DNA of 52,274 bases from BD2-11 clade cluster bacterium bin43 (lineage in GTDB: Bacteria; Gemmatimonadota; Gemmatimonadetes; Longimicrobiales; Gaopeijiaceae): the NCBI GenBank assembly GCA_002238605.1, contig MPMR01000030.1:1-52274 (forward strand), given 5' to 3'. A program made the translations under genes and the position numbers. The stretch's first letter is position 1; the number at the start of each line of letters is the position of its first letter. The notes below the pieces were generated by a model, which saw only the letters and a list, made by a program, of their open reading frames with translations, was not told where the DNA came from and made no database searches. Of this stretch, positions 24,579 to 33,481 are shown one piece after another.

Positions 24579-24863
24579 CTACTTCGCGTCCGACTCGCCG
24601 GCGCCGGACTTCTTGCGCATCTGACGCGCATAGCGCTGCTGGAAGCGCTCGACGCGGCCCGCCGTGTCCACCATGCGCTGGGTGCCCGTGTAGAACGGGT
24701 GCGACGAACTCGAGATCTCCAGGCTGACCAGGGGATACTCTTTCCCGTCTTCCCACTTGATGGTCTTGTCGCTCTTGACGGTCGATCGGGTCAGGAACGC
24801 GTAACCGTTGGATGCGTCCTGAAACACCACCGGGTGATACGCCGGGTGAATTCCTTCTTTCAT
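24579..24863 (-). CDS. rpmE2: 50S ribosomal protein L31 type B
   Basis: A 94-residue protein. [20 protein letters not shown] is the type B N-terminus; [38 protein letters not shown] is the family core. It lacks the CxxC pairs of type A L31, so it binds no zinc. The C-terminal tail is somewhat longer than usual and charged ([15 protein letters not shown]). It heads the set L31, HIT, S14. Confidence 0.93.
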   Translation of the reverse strand: MKEGIHPAYHPVVFQDASNGYAFLTRSTVKSDKTIKWEDGKEYPLVSLEISSSSHPFYTGTQRMVDTAGRVERFQQRYARQMRKKSGAGESDAK

Positions 24864-24960
24864 TCCGTGGGCTCCGAAGACTCTGGTCCGGGTGCGGCCA
24901 CCGCCATTCCCGGGCGAACGGCCGACAGCCGAGAAGTTTACCGAAACAGGGGACGACCGG

Positions 24961-25509
24961 TCAACGCCCGGGACCCTGTCCCACCGGCGGCGTCAGCCTG
25001 AAGCCGCCCAGGACTTCATCATCGGGGGGGAGCTCGTCGGGACCGGCGGGATAGCCGTTCAACTCCAGGATGTACGCCATGACGTCCACGTAGGTCTGGC
25101 GCGGCAGCCCTCCGGGGTTGTCGTCGGGCATCGTGCGGCGCAGCTCCCGGTACAGATCGCGGGCGGTGCGGCGCGCCCAGACGTCCGTGAATACCGGGCC
25201 CTTGAACTCGCTCGTATAGTGGCAGTCCGAGCACACCTGGCGAAACGCGCGCTGGCCGCGGCGCGCCTGCGGCTCCGTGTAGAAGGCGGCCGGAGCCGCG
25301 TCGCCGGACGCCGCCCCTTCCGGCGCTGCCGCGTCGTTGGCAGCAGTCTGCGTCGCCGGTACGCCTTGCGCGGCCGGAGGCGCGTCGCCCGGGGCCGGCG
25401 TCCCGGCCGTCGCGGACCCCGGAACCGGAGGCGAGGGCGGCGTTGCCGGCGGTGCTGCACACCCCACGATCAGCAATGCGACGGCGGCGAACGACATGCG
25501 TGATGACAT
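24961..25509 (-). CDS. c-type cytochrome lipoprotein
   Basis: A 182-residue lipoprotein. The ATG at 25509 lies just after the oxidase stop, with GGAGGAG upstream. Lipobox LLIVGC anchors Cys17; residues 18-75 are a Pro/Ala linker; then [16 protein letters not shown] has the heme motif CxxCH (93-97). MPDDNPGGL supplies a likely axial Met, and [17 protein letters not shown] is the C-terminal helix of class I cytochromes c. It follows the multicopper oxidase directly, so it probably carries electrons to or from it. Confidence 0.85.
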   Translation of the reverse strand: MSSRMSFAAVALLIVGCAAPPATPPSPPVPGSATAGTPAPGDAPPAAQGVPATQTAANDAAAPEGAASGDAAPAAFYTEPQARRGQRAFRQVCSDCHYTSEFKGPVFTDVWARRTARDLYRELRRTMPDDNPGGLPRQTYVDVMAYILELNGYPAGPDELPPDDEVLGGFRLTPPVGQGPGR

Positions 25510-25517
25510 CGGCGGCA

Positions 25518-27260
25518 CTACTCCTCCGTAACCTCGAAGACGAACATCATTCCCGCGTGCAGGTGCTCCGCGATGTGACAATGAAGCATCCACGATCCCG
25601 GATTGGACATCTCCACCAGCAGATCCATGGTCGAGCCGACCGGAAGGATGGTGGTGTCCTTCCACACCAGGTTGGTGTTGGGGATGCCGTCGCGCTCGGT
25701 CACCAGGAAGCGCTGCCCGTGAATGTGGATGGGATGGTTCATGGGATGAAACGACTCGGGGTCGTTGAACACCCGGATCTTCACTACGTCGCCCACGCGA
25801 AAGCGCCAGTCGATGTCCCCGTTCTCCCGCCCGCTGGCCGGTTCCCGCAGGATCCAGGTCACCTGGGTGCCGGTCGAGAGCCAGTTCATCATCGGCATGC
25901 CGTCGTTCCACTCGACCGGCGGCACGTAGAAGGTGTCCGCCTCCATCGACGCCACGATCGGCACCGGAAGATCCCGTACCCGGACCGTGGTCACCAGCTC
26001 AAGGTCCACCGGCTTGCCCAGCAGGGCGCGGAAGGGCTCGATGTCCTCGATCACGTCGCGGTTCTCGCGCAGTTCATCGAAGGCCTGCGCGACCTCATCG
26101 TCGATTTCGGGACCGTTCACGCTCACGACCGCGAGCGTGTCCTCGTGCGGGTAGAAGGTGCCGCGGAAATGGTTCACGGCCTGGATCGTGTTGGTGATGC
26201 CGACCTCGCCGGCCTCCGGGAAGCGCACGTCCACCACATAGCGTTCGGCGGGCGCGATGACCACGCTCTCCACCCAGGTCTCACGCTCGAACTTGCCCAC
26301 GTCGGACGCGATCAGCTTCACGCGCGCGTTCCCGAAGCGGACGTTGAAGGTGCGGGTGTTGGCGACGTTGGTCAGGTAGAAGCGGACCACCTCGCCGGTG
26401 CGCACCTCGATGCGGTGGTCGTCGACCCCATTGGTCAGCATCACGGTGCCGAAGCGTCCCATGAGCGCGTGCGTCGGCGCTTCCTCGCCCCAGGGGATGA
26501 GGCCCTGGTCGTCGATGAGGATGTCGTCGAGCAGGAGCAGCTCTTCGCGGTGGGAGGGGCCGTAGTAGTCCGGGTTCGGCGGCACGACCAGCAGGTTCCC
26601 GTAGAGACCCAGGTCCTGCTGGACATCCTCGCGCATGTGCGGATGGTACCAGAACATGCCGGCGTCGGGAACGTCGATTTCGTAGGTGAAGGTCTCGCCT
26701 TCGGCGATGGGGTCCTGGGTGAGCCCGGCGACGCCGTCGAAGCGGTTCTCCAGCCGTATCCCGTGCCAGTGGACCGTCGTGGGCAGTTGAATGCGGTTGG
26801 TCACCCGCACCATGATGCGCGAGCCCCGGTCCGCCTGGATGAGAGGACCCGGATACTGGCCGTCATATCCGAGCATGGCGTAGTCGCGCCCGCCGATCGT
26901 GCGCCGGACCACGGACACGTCCATGTCGAGGGTGTCCCCATCGGCCACCACGACCCGCCGGCCGGGTTCGGCCGCCGGAAACATCGCCGGATCCATGCCG
27001 TCGCCGATCAGGAAGGGACGCACGGGCGGGAGCGCGTTCTCGAGTCCGGGCACCATCGGCATGGCCGCCGACATCGGCGGCATCCGCCAGCCGCCCGCCT
27101 CGCCGTGTTCGCCGTGGCCCATCATCCGGTGTTCCTGGGCCGCGAGGGCACCCGGCAGGGCGGCGATCATGCCCGGCAGAGCGGTCCCGAAGCCCGGGAG
27201 GGCAGCGACGAGAAGGATTCGCAGTCCGTGGAGAGGGCGCACCGGCGTCGGCTGTCTCAA
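25518..27260 (-). CDS. Multicopper oxidase
   Basis: About 580 residues, a three-domain laccase-like oxidase that couples substrate oxidation to reduction of O2 to water. All four copper motifs are present: TVHWHGIRLENRFDG, MFWYHPHMREDVQ, HPIHIHGQRFLV and MLHCHIAEHLHAGM (T1 copper Cys-His-Met). A signal peptide runs ILLVAALPGFGTALPGM. The TTG at 27260 overlaps the previous stop as TTGA; no ribosome binding site is seen, so it seems to depend on coupling. A Met/His-rich segment (RMMGHGEHGEAGGWRMPP) just after the signal may bind copper. Upstream lies the separate small protein whose homologue is fused in the oxidase at 31094. Confidence 0.87.
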   Translation of the reverse strand: MRQPTPVRPLHGLRILLVAALPGFGTALPGMIAALPGALAAQEHRMMGHGEHGEAGGWRMPPMSAAMPMVPGLENALPPVRPFLIGDGMDPAMFPAAEPGRRVVVADGDTLDMDVSVVRRTIGGRDYAMLGYDGQYPGPLIQADRGSRIMVRVTNRIQLPTTVHWHGIRLENRFDGVAGLTQDPIAEGETFTYEIDVPDAGMFWYHPHMREDVQQDLGLYGNLLVVPPNPDYYGPSHREELLLLDDILIDDQGLIPWGEEAPTHALMGRFGTVMLTNGVDDHRIEVRTGEVVRFYLTNVANTRTFNVRFGNARVKLIASDVGKFERETWVESVVIAPAERYVVDVRFPEAGEVGITNTIQAVNHFRGTFYPHEDTLAVVSVNGPEIDDEVAQAFDELRENRDVIEDIEPFRALLGKPVDLELVTTVRVRDLPVPIVASMEADTFYVPPVEWNDGMPMMNWLSTGTQVTWILREPASGRENGDIDWRFRVGDVVKIRVFNDPESFHPMNHPIHIHGQRFLVTERDGIPNTNLVWKDTTILPVGSTMDLLVEMSNPGSWMLHCHIAEHLHAGMMFVFEVTEE

Positions 27261-27865
27261 TCGTAGCCGTAGGCGGCGCAGTTCTCCTGTTCGAAGGCGC
27301 CGTGCCCCGCCATGGTGTGCATCTGCCCGCTGCGGGACATGCCGCGCAACGCGACGGGGCCCGTCCACATGGCGGCCTCGGGATCGTCCGCGGGTTCGAG
27401 CGTGACCACGAGCAGGAACTTGTTCCAGCGGGCCCGGCCACGAAGCGGCCCGCCGTCCGCAAGCGGACCGATGCGCTCGACCTGGTCCAGGTCCGGCGTC
27501 GTCAGCCATCCCACATAGACGCCTTCGCGGGGCGCCATCAGGCGCTCCACGGAGAGCCACACGTCGAGAAGGTAGCTGCCGTCCTCCGCCAGGGTGACGC
27601 CGAACGGCGAGTCGGCGAAGGTCACTTCGCCCAGGCCCGCCGCGAGCCCGGTGCCCGGGAGCCTGCGGGTGCTCACTACCGGGAAGGCGTAGTAGGCGGG
27701 CGCCTCGACCGGGGCGGCGGATGCGGGCAGTGGCGCGTGGACCGCCTTGCCCGGTCCGAAGGCCTCCGGCAACGCGCATGTCCCCGGAGGAATCCCCGGT
27801 GAGGGATCCCCGCTGCCCGGGGCCAGGCCTGCCAGCAGCGCGAGGGTCAGCATCTCGCCCATCAT
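27257..27865 (-). CDS. Small secreted protein, oxidase-associated domain
   Basis: A 202-residue secreted protein with a short signal (MLTLALLAGLAPGSG). The core (DSPFGVTLAEDGSYLLDVWLS, then YVGWLTTPDLDQVERIGPL, then RARWNKFLLVVTLEP, then ALRGMSRSGQMHTM) aligns with the N-terminal domain of the oxidase at 31094 (GPFGVTVTAEGRH, then YVAWATTPTLDPVIRLGPV, then RISFNKFLILITAET, then VMRGRSPSSLMEAH). No Pfam family comes to mind; the strand pattern suggests an immunoglobulin-like or anti-sigma-K-like fold. Its last codons overlap the oxidase start. Confidence 0.65.
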   Translation of the reverse strand: MMGEMLTLALLAGLAPGSGDPSPGIPPGTCALPEAFGPGKAVHAPLPASAAPVEAPAYYAFPVVSTRRLPGTGLAAGLGEVTFADSPFGVTLAEDGSYLLDVWLSVERLMAPREGVYVGWLTTPDLDQVERIGPLADGGPLRGRARWNKFLLVVTLEPADDPEAAMWTGPVALRGMSRSGQMHTMAGHGAFEQENCAAYGYD

Positions 27866-27869
27866 CGGA

Positions 27870-29234
27870 TCACGGCTCCTGACTTACCGGGCGCGGACGG
27901 ATCTCGTCCCACTTCTGGACGCTGGAGATGTCCGGCATGCCCCAGTCCTCGCCGTTCCAGCCGTTGAACCCCTCCATGCGGAAGGTCCAGAAACCGGTGC
28001 TCATGTCGCTCACGACGATGAGCCCGTCCTCGTTGCGCACGTCCACGCCGAAGGCCCCATTGAACACCGGGGTCCGGAAGTCGCGCGCGTTGGGTGAGCC
28101 GACGTAGGTGTCGTAGTAGCCCACGGTGACGGGGTTGGCCGGATCCATGAGGCTGAAGATCTGGAGCCCGTCGAGATAGCCGGAGACGAATACGTAGGGC
28201 CAGCGCACCTCGTGGTTGTGCACCAGGTTCTGCCAGTCCGCCGTCCAGGCCGAGATGGGCCGGCTGATGTTCGTCTGCGTGCCCTCGAGCGCGGGCTGGA
28301 GGTCGAAGATGCGCAGGGGCGCGTACTGGTACTCGGTCTCGGCGATCACGTAACGCCCGTCCGGGCTGGGCGTGAACGTGTGGCCGGAGCGGACGCCGCT
28401 GATGCCCGTCATCGTGACCACGAGCTCCGGGTTGTCCAGGTCGCTGATGTTGTAGACGTAGTAGCCCCCGGTGCCGCCGCCGTAGAAGCGATCCTGCCCG
28501 GTGTCGGGATGATACGCGGCGTAGAAGTCGTGATAGCCGCGCCCGCTGCCCTGCCCGAGCGGGGACTCGGGAACCGGAATCCGTCCCGCCAGGGCATCCG
28601 AGGGATCGCCGTCGACGGCCTTCGCCATGTCGTAGACGTGGGCGAACGGGCCGCGCACCGTGCTCAGGAGCAGCACGCGGCCGTCGGAATGCTTGTAGAT
28701 GAAGATGTTGTGGAAGCCCCCCGGCAACTCGGGCTCCCGGATGCGCGCCACCTCGCGCACGGTGGTGGGATCGGGAAGCCCGGTGACATCCAGGATGACC
28801 GCGCCCAGGTCGGGGTTTGGGCCGCCCTGGCCGAACTGGAGGGACTGCACCACGTAGTAGCGCCCGTCGAGCTTGAAGTACTTGACGTCCATTCCGCCGG
28901 TGCGCTGGTGCAGGTCCTGGTTCTCGATGCGCCAGCGGTAGATCACCTCCGGCTTCTCGGGATCCTCCAGGTTGATGATGTCGGTGCCCTTGGGACCGAC
29001 CTCGCCGTAGACCATGCGCGCGACGTACGCGTAGGGACGGTGCATTTCCTGCTCGAGCTCGATGTCCGCGATGCTGAGCTGCGGGCCGAGGGGGACGTGG
29101 CCGAGCACGTCCATGTTGTCGCTGCCCGGTTTCATCGGCGTCCACTGGCCGGCTGCGGGCGCGACCGCCAGGGCGAGCGCCAGAGCGGCGGCACCGGTCT
29201 TCAGGATGGTCGAATGGACGACGCTGGCTCGCAT
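27870..29234 (-). CDS. Secreted LVIVD-repeat beta-propeller protein
   Basis: A 454-residue protein with AAGGAG six bases before its ATG and a signal peptide (AAALALALAVAPAAGQW). Repeats such as TDIINLEDPEKPEVIYRW, AVILDVTGLPDPTTVREVARI, YYVYNISDLDNPELVVTM, LQIFSLMDPANPVTVGYYD and GLIVVSDMSTGFWTF follow the LVIVD pattern (hhhhDhSDPxxPxxh) seen in surface propellers. It heads the leftward oxidase cluster with a four-base gap to the next gene. It probably forms a docking or substrate-holding surface for the oxidase; no catalytic residues are evident. Confidence 0.75.
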   Translation of the reverse strand: MRASVVHSTILKTGAAALALALAVAPAAGQWTPMKPGSDNMDVLGHVPLGPQLSIADIELEQEMHRPYAYVARMVYGEVGPKGTDIINLEDPEKPEVIYRWRIENQDLHQRTGGMDVKYFKLDGRYYVVQSLQFGQGGPNPDLGAVILDVTGLPDPTTVREVARIREPELPGGFHNIFIYKHSDGRVLLLSTVRGPFAHVYDMAKAVDGDPSDALAGRIPVPESPLGQGSGRGYHDFYAAYHPDTGQDRFYGGGTGGYYVYNISDLDNPELVVTMTGISGVRSGHTFTPSPDGRYVIAETEYQYAPLRIFDLQPALEGTQTNISRPISAWTADWQNLVHNHEVRWPYVFVSGYLDGLQIFSLMDPANPVTVGYYDTYVGSPNARDFRTPVFNGAFGVDVRNEDGLIVVSDMSTGFWTFRMEGFNGWNGEDWGMPDISSVQKWDEIRPRPVSQEP

Positions 29235-29294
29235 GGCGAACTCCTTCGGCAAGATGGAACAAGTCTCTCCGGGCCGCGCGGTGCCCGACCGGTC

Positions 29295-29300
29295 ATTGTA
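29295..29300 (-). promoter_or_regulatory. Possible -10 element of the oxidase cluster
   Basis: On the minus strand TACAAT occurs about 60 bases before the LVIVD gene start, in an otherwise GC-rich gap. No good -35 hexamer lies 16-18 bases further upstream (closest reads GTGCGC), so the call rests on the -10 alone. Confidence 0.25.
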
Positions 29301-29392
29301 ACGTGATTCGGACCTCGCGCGCACGGGCTGGTGACATATGCCCTCGCCCGCGGCGGGAAGGCGGTGGCCCGAGGCTCGGGTTCGCAACCGAT

Positions 29393-30973
29393 TCACGCCG
29401 GCAGGAGGCCCGGCCGGCCGGCTTCGACCACGAAGGAAGCGCGCGTCTCGACCGGGGCCCCGGGCTCGGTGACGTAGGGGACGATCCGGTAGTCCGCGAC
29501 CATGCGATCCGGGGTCGCCGCGCAGCGAACGTAGCCCCGCTGGGCATTGAAGAAGTGGATGTGCGGGTTGCGGGCAAGCGTGTCGCCGGTCCCGGGACGC
29601 GTGTCCTGCCCGTCTCCGCCGGAACTGATGGACGTGCCTACCAGCTCGGCACCCACGATGCCGGACGACGGGTTGCGCGGGTCCGCCTTCAGGTCCGCCG
29701 CCCAATTGCTGTGGATGTCGCCGGTGAGGACGACCGGGTTCGCCGGCCGGGTCCGGTCCAGGAAGGAGAGCAGCCGGTCCTGCGCTTCCGGGTAGCCGTC
29801 CCAGCGGTCCATCGAGACGGTGGGTTCACCGTCCCGGGAGCCCTCCAGCCGGGCGATCATGACCTGGTTGGCGAGCACGTTCCAGCGGCTCTCCGACTCC
29901 GCCAGGCCCGCGAACAGCCAATCTTCCTGCTCCGTCCCCAGCATGGTGCGGCCGGGCTGGAGCGCCTCCGGGCACAGCGGCCCATTGGTGTCGCCGCACG
30001 CCTGGTCGGAGCGGTACTGGCGGCTGTCCAGCACGTGGAGGTCGGCCAGGCCGCCGAAGCGCAGCCGCCGGTAGACCTGGATGTCCGGCCCGCTGGGCAT
30101 CGATGAACGCCGCACCGGCATGAACTCGTAGAAGGCCTGGAAGGCGGCCGTGCGGCGCAGCCGGAGTTGCGCGGGCGACTGGTCGTCCTCGGCCACGTCG
30201 GACGCCCAGTTGTTGTCCACCTCGTGGTCGTCGAACGTGGTCACCCACGGGAACGCCGCGTGGGCGGCCTGCAGGTCGGGGTCGGACCTGTAGAGGAGAT
30301 AGCGGGCGCGGTAGTCGTCGAGCGTGAACACTTCGCCCGCTTCGTGGGCGCGCACCAGGTTGTCGCCGTATCCCACCTCGTAGATGTAGTCGCCGAGGTG
30401 GAAGACCAGATCCAGTTCCTCGTCGGCCATGTGGCGGTAGGCCGTGTAGTAGCCGTGCTCGTAGTTCTGGCACGAGGCGAAGGCGAAGCGCAGCCGGTCG
30501 GCGGGCGTGCCGGGCGCTGGCAGCGTGCGGGTGCGGCCGACCGGGCTCTGGTCGCCTCCCGACATGAAGCGATACCAGTACGGCCGGTCGGGCTCGAGTC
30601 CCTCCACCTCCACGTGGACCGAGTGGCCCAGTTCGGGGACCGCCAGCTGGGTGCCCTGGCGAACCACGCGCGAGAAGCTCTCGTCGGCCGCCACCTCCCA
30701 GCGCACCGCGACCGGTTCGGCCGCCAGACCCGCGTCGCGCATCCCTTCCGCCGACAGGCGCGTCCACAGTACCACCCCCCCGGCGTCCGGATCGCCGGAC
30801 GCGACCCCCGACGGGAAGGGAGAGACGGCCAGGCGTGCCGTGCGGTCGCCCCGGCAGGCGCCCAGCGAGCCCAGCGCGACGATGCCGGCCACATCGCGGC
30901 CGATCCTCACGAAGTCGCGCCGCGACATGCGGGCGGCGGTCAGGTCGTACCAGTGCGCTTCCCCAATCTTCAC
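29393..30973 (-). CDS. phoD: PhoD-like alkaline phosphatase, Tat-exported
   Basis: A 526-residue phosphodiesterase/monoesterase. MSRRDFVRIGRDVAGIVALG is a twin-arginine signal with a Cys (GAC) that may also be lipid-modified. The N-terminal Ig-like domain (SGDPDAGGVVLWTRLS, then LEPDRPYWYRF) is typical of PhoD. The metal site is seen in FASCQNYEHG, DLVFHLGDYIYEVGY, TFDDHEVDNNW and VVLTGDIHSNW, matching the Fe/Ca centre of Bacillus PhoD, whose Cys (FASCQ) is conserved. It releases phosphate from organic esters. The pst operon lies 14 kb away, so a shared phosphate regime is possible. Confidence 0.88.
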   Translation of the reverse strand: MKIGEAHWYDLTAARMSRRDFVRIGRDVAGIVALGSLGACRGDRTARLAVSPFPSGVASGDPDAGGVVLWTRLSAEGMRDAGLAAEPVAVRWEVAADESFSRVVRQGTQLAVPELGHSVHVEVEGLEPDRPYWYRFMSGGDQSPVGRTRTLPAPGTPADRLRFAFASCQNYEHGYYTAYRHMADEELDLVFHLGDYIYEVGYGDNLVRAHEAGEVFTLDDYRARYLLYRSDPDLQAAHAAFPWVTTFDDHEVDNNWASDVAEDDQSPAQLRLRRTAAFQAFYEFMPVRRSSMPSGPDIQVYRRLRFGGLADLHVLDSRQYRSDQACGDTNGPLCPEALQPGRTMLGTEQEDWLFAGLAESESRWNVLANQVMIARLEGSRDGEPTVSMDRWDGYPEAQDRLLSFLDRTRPANPVVLTGDIHSNWAADLKADPRNPSSGIVGAELVGTSISSGGDGQDTRPGTGDTLARNPHIHFFNAQRGYVRCAATPDRMVADYRIVPYVTEPGAPVETRASFVVEAGRPGLLPA

Positions 30974-31093
30974 GGCCGTCTCCCGGGGCGTGGGTCGTCA
31001 TCCGTTCGCGTGCGCGGCGGGCGCCCATATTATGGAACATTCGCCCGGGAACCCAAACCGGAACTACGAGTGCACCTGGAGGCGCGGGACAAG
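30974..31093. promoter_or_regulatory. Divergent promoter region between phoD and the fused oxidase
   Basis: The 120-base gap separates two genes transcribed away from each other. TATTAT at 31028-31033 is the only AT-rich hexamer and could be a -10 for the rightward gene; its reverse complement ATAATA could serve phoD. A GGAGG at 31078-31082 is the ribosome binding site of the oxidase. No operator palindrome was found. Confidence 0.35.
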
Positions 31094-33346
31094 ATGCGCG
31101 ACCTGTTGCAGGCGGCGGTGACCACGGTGGCTCTGGCCGGCTTCCTGCCGGGATGCGCCGCGGCGCTCGCGCCCCAGCAGGCCGACCTCTCCAGCCTCTG
31201 TTCCGCGGGAGCCCGCGGCGCCCGGCTGGCCGGCGGCGCTGCCTCGCCCGTGGGACAGACGCCCACGGATCTCTTCTGCTTCGACCTGCACGCTACCTCC
31301 GCCGCGCGGGAGGCGTGGGGCGTGATGGAACTGGGCAGGGTGCCCGGCCCCTTCGGGGTGACCGTGACCGCAGAGGGACGTCACGTCCACAACCTGACCG
31401 CATGGCTCCGCGGGCTTCCGGACCCGGCAGACCTCGGCCCCTACGAGTCGTACGTCGCCTGGGCCACCACGCCCACGCTGGATCCGGTGATCCGCCTCGG
31501 ACCGGTGGGCAACGGTCGCAATCGCCTCGGCCGCATCTCCTTCAACAAGTTCCTGATCCTGATCACCGCGGAGACCTCCGCCGACGCCACGGAGCGCGAG
31601 GGGCGCCTGGTGATGCGCGGCCGCTCCCCCAGCAGCCTGATGGAGGCCCACGACCTGCTGGCCCAGGCTCCCGAGGCACTCCGCGCTCCGGCTGGAATGT
31701 CCCATGACCACGCCGGCGCCACGGACGGATCCGGTTGGAGCCTGCCCCCCATGTACCCCGGCCTGCCGATGCTGCCGGGCATCATGGCGCTCCGCCCGCG
31801 GGTGGACGCCTACCTGCCCGAAGCTCCGGCGCCGGAGGACCTCCCGCCGGTCCGGCCGCGCCAGCTGGTGCGGCTGGGCGACGGCGGCACACTCGACCTC
31901 GAGGCCGGTTTCGTCCGCCGCGACATCGGCGGCCGCGCGGTGGTCATGCTGGCCTTCAACGGGCAGCAGCCGGGCCCTCTCCTCCAGGTGCCCGAGAGCG
32001 CGACCATCTTCGTCAACTTCACCAACCGCACCCCGCTGCCGACGGCCATCCACTGGCACGGCATCCGCCTTGACAACCGCTTCGACGGCGTGCCGGGAGT
32101 CACCCAGGACCCGGTTCAGCCCGGCGAGACCTTCCGCTACCAGATCCATTTCCCGGACGCCGGCATCTACTGGTACCACCCCCATCACCGCGAGGACATC
32201 CAGCAGGAGCTGGGCCTCTACGGAAACCTGCTGGTTGACTCGCCGCGCCCCGACTACTACGGCCCGGCGAACCAGGAAGAGGTGCTGATGCTGGACGACC
32301 TCCTGCTGGGAGAGGACGGCGTCGTGCCCTTCGGCGACAGCTCGAGCAACTACGCGCTCATGGGCCGCTTCGGGAACATCCTGCTGATCAACGGCGAGCC
32401 GGATTACACGCTGCGCGCCCGCCGGGGCGAGGTTGTGCGCTTCTTCCTCACCAACGTGTCCAACACCCGCACCTTCAACCTGTCGTTCTCACGGGCGGAT
32501 CAGGCCGATGTGGCCGGCCTCGACGCTCCGGTTCGCACCCTGCCCGTCAAGGTGGTGGCCTCCGACGTGGGCAGGTTCGAACGGGAGGTGATGGCCGAGA
32601 GCGTCGTCATCTCCCCGGCCGAGCGCTACGTCGTCGAGGTGCGCTTCGACGAGGCCGGCGAGTTCGTGCTCTCCAACCGGGTGCAGGCCATCAGTCACCG
32701 CGAAGGCGTCTTCTTCAGCGAGTCGCGGGTGATGGGCAGGGTCGTCGTCGACCCCGAGCCCACCCCGCTCGATCACGCGCACGCCTTCGCGACCATGCGC
32801 GAGAACGCGGATGTCACGCGGGACATCGACGCCTACCGCGAGCACTTCGACCGCCCCGTCGACCATTCGCTCGACCTCACCCTCGAAGTCGAGGACCTGC
32901 CGCGCCCCGTCGAGCAGTCGATGCTCTACGACTGGGCATACTTCAACCCGGTGGAGTGGAGCGGCACGATGCCGGTCATGAACTGGGCGAGCGACGGCGG
33001 CCAGGCGCGCTGGATCCTGCGCGATCCCGGGAGCGGACGCGAGAACATGGATATCCGCTGGCGCTTCCGCGTGGGAGACGTGGTCAGGATCCGGCTGCAC
33101 AACGACCGCAATGCCTTCCACGCCATGCAGCACCCGCTCCACATCCACGGCCAGCGCTTCCTGGTGCTCTCGCAGAACGGCGTCCCGAACGACAACCTCG
33201 TGTGGAAGGACACCGTGCTGCTACCGACCGGCTCAACCACCGACATCCTGCTCGAGCTCTCCAACCCCGGGCGCTGGATGGTGCACTGCCACATCGCGGA
33301 GCACCTCGAGACGGGGATGAAGTTCGTCTTCGAGGTCGAGCCGTGA
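31094..33346 (+). CDS. Multicopper oxidase fused to an N-terminal oxidase-associated domain
   Basis: A 750-residue protein from the ATG at 31094. Signal segment AAVTTVALAGFLPGCA may be a lipoprotein type. Residues about 45-195 match the separate 202-residue protein at 27257-27865 (key pieces PFGVTVTAEGRH, YVAWATTPTLDP, FNKFLILITA). After a Met/Pro/Gly linker (MSHDHAGATDGSGWSLPPMYPG) comes the oxidase, with AIHWHGIRLDNRFDG, IYWYHPHHREDIQ, HPLHIHGQRFLV and MVHCHIAEHLETGM. It is a full paralogue of the split pair on the other strand, so one is a fusion or fission of the other. No cytochrome gene follows it. Confidence 0.87.
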   Translation: MRDLLQAAVTTVALAGFLPGCAAALAPQQADLSSLCSAGARGARLAGGAASPVGQTPTDLFCFDLHATSAAREAWGVMELGRVPGPFGVTVTAEGRHVHNLTAWLRGLPDPADLGPYESYVAWATTPTLDPVIRLGPVGNGRNRLGRISFNKFLILITAETSADATEREGRLVMRGRSPSSLMEAHDLLAQAPEALRAPAGMSHDHAGATDGSGWSLPPMYPGLPMLPGIMALRPRVDAYLPEAPAPEDLPPVRPRQLVRLGDGGTLDLEAGFVRRDIGGRAVVMLAFNGQQPGPLLQVPESATIFVNFTNRTPLPTAIHWHGIRLDNRFDGVPGVTQDPVQPGETFRYQIHFPDAGIYWYHPHHREDIQQELGLYGNLLVDSPRPDYYGPANQEEVLMLDDLLLGEDGVVPFGDSSSNYALMGRFGNILLINGEPDYTLRARRGEVVRFFLTNVSNTRTFNLSFSRADQADVAGLDAPVRTLPVKVVASDVGRFEREVMAESVVISPAERYVVEVRFDEAGEFVLSNRVQAISHREGVFFSESRVMGRVVVDPEPTPLDHAHAFATMRENADVTRDIDAYREHFDRPVDHSLDLTLEVEDLPRPVEQSMLYDWAYFNPVEWSGTMPVMNWASDGGQARWILRDPGSGRENMDIRWRFRVGDVVRIRLHNDRNAFHAMQHPLHIHGQRFLVLSQNGVPNDNLVWKDTVLLPTGSTTDILLELSNPGRWMVHCHIAEHLETGMKFVFEVEP

Positions 33347-33481
33347 TCCCCGGGCCGGGGGCCTCGTTTCGCGCCAGCGCCGACCCTGCGCCGCCGCCAT
33401 TCCGAACACCTGCCATTGTGCGGAGGCTGCCAGCCCCGCCTTTTTGATCCTCTGGAACGACATCATGTGGGAGGAGGACCC

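Noticed and set aside
25443-27266. 607-residue open frame on the plus strand
   Set aside because: Antisense to the multicopper oxidase with all four copper motifs on the other strand.
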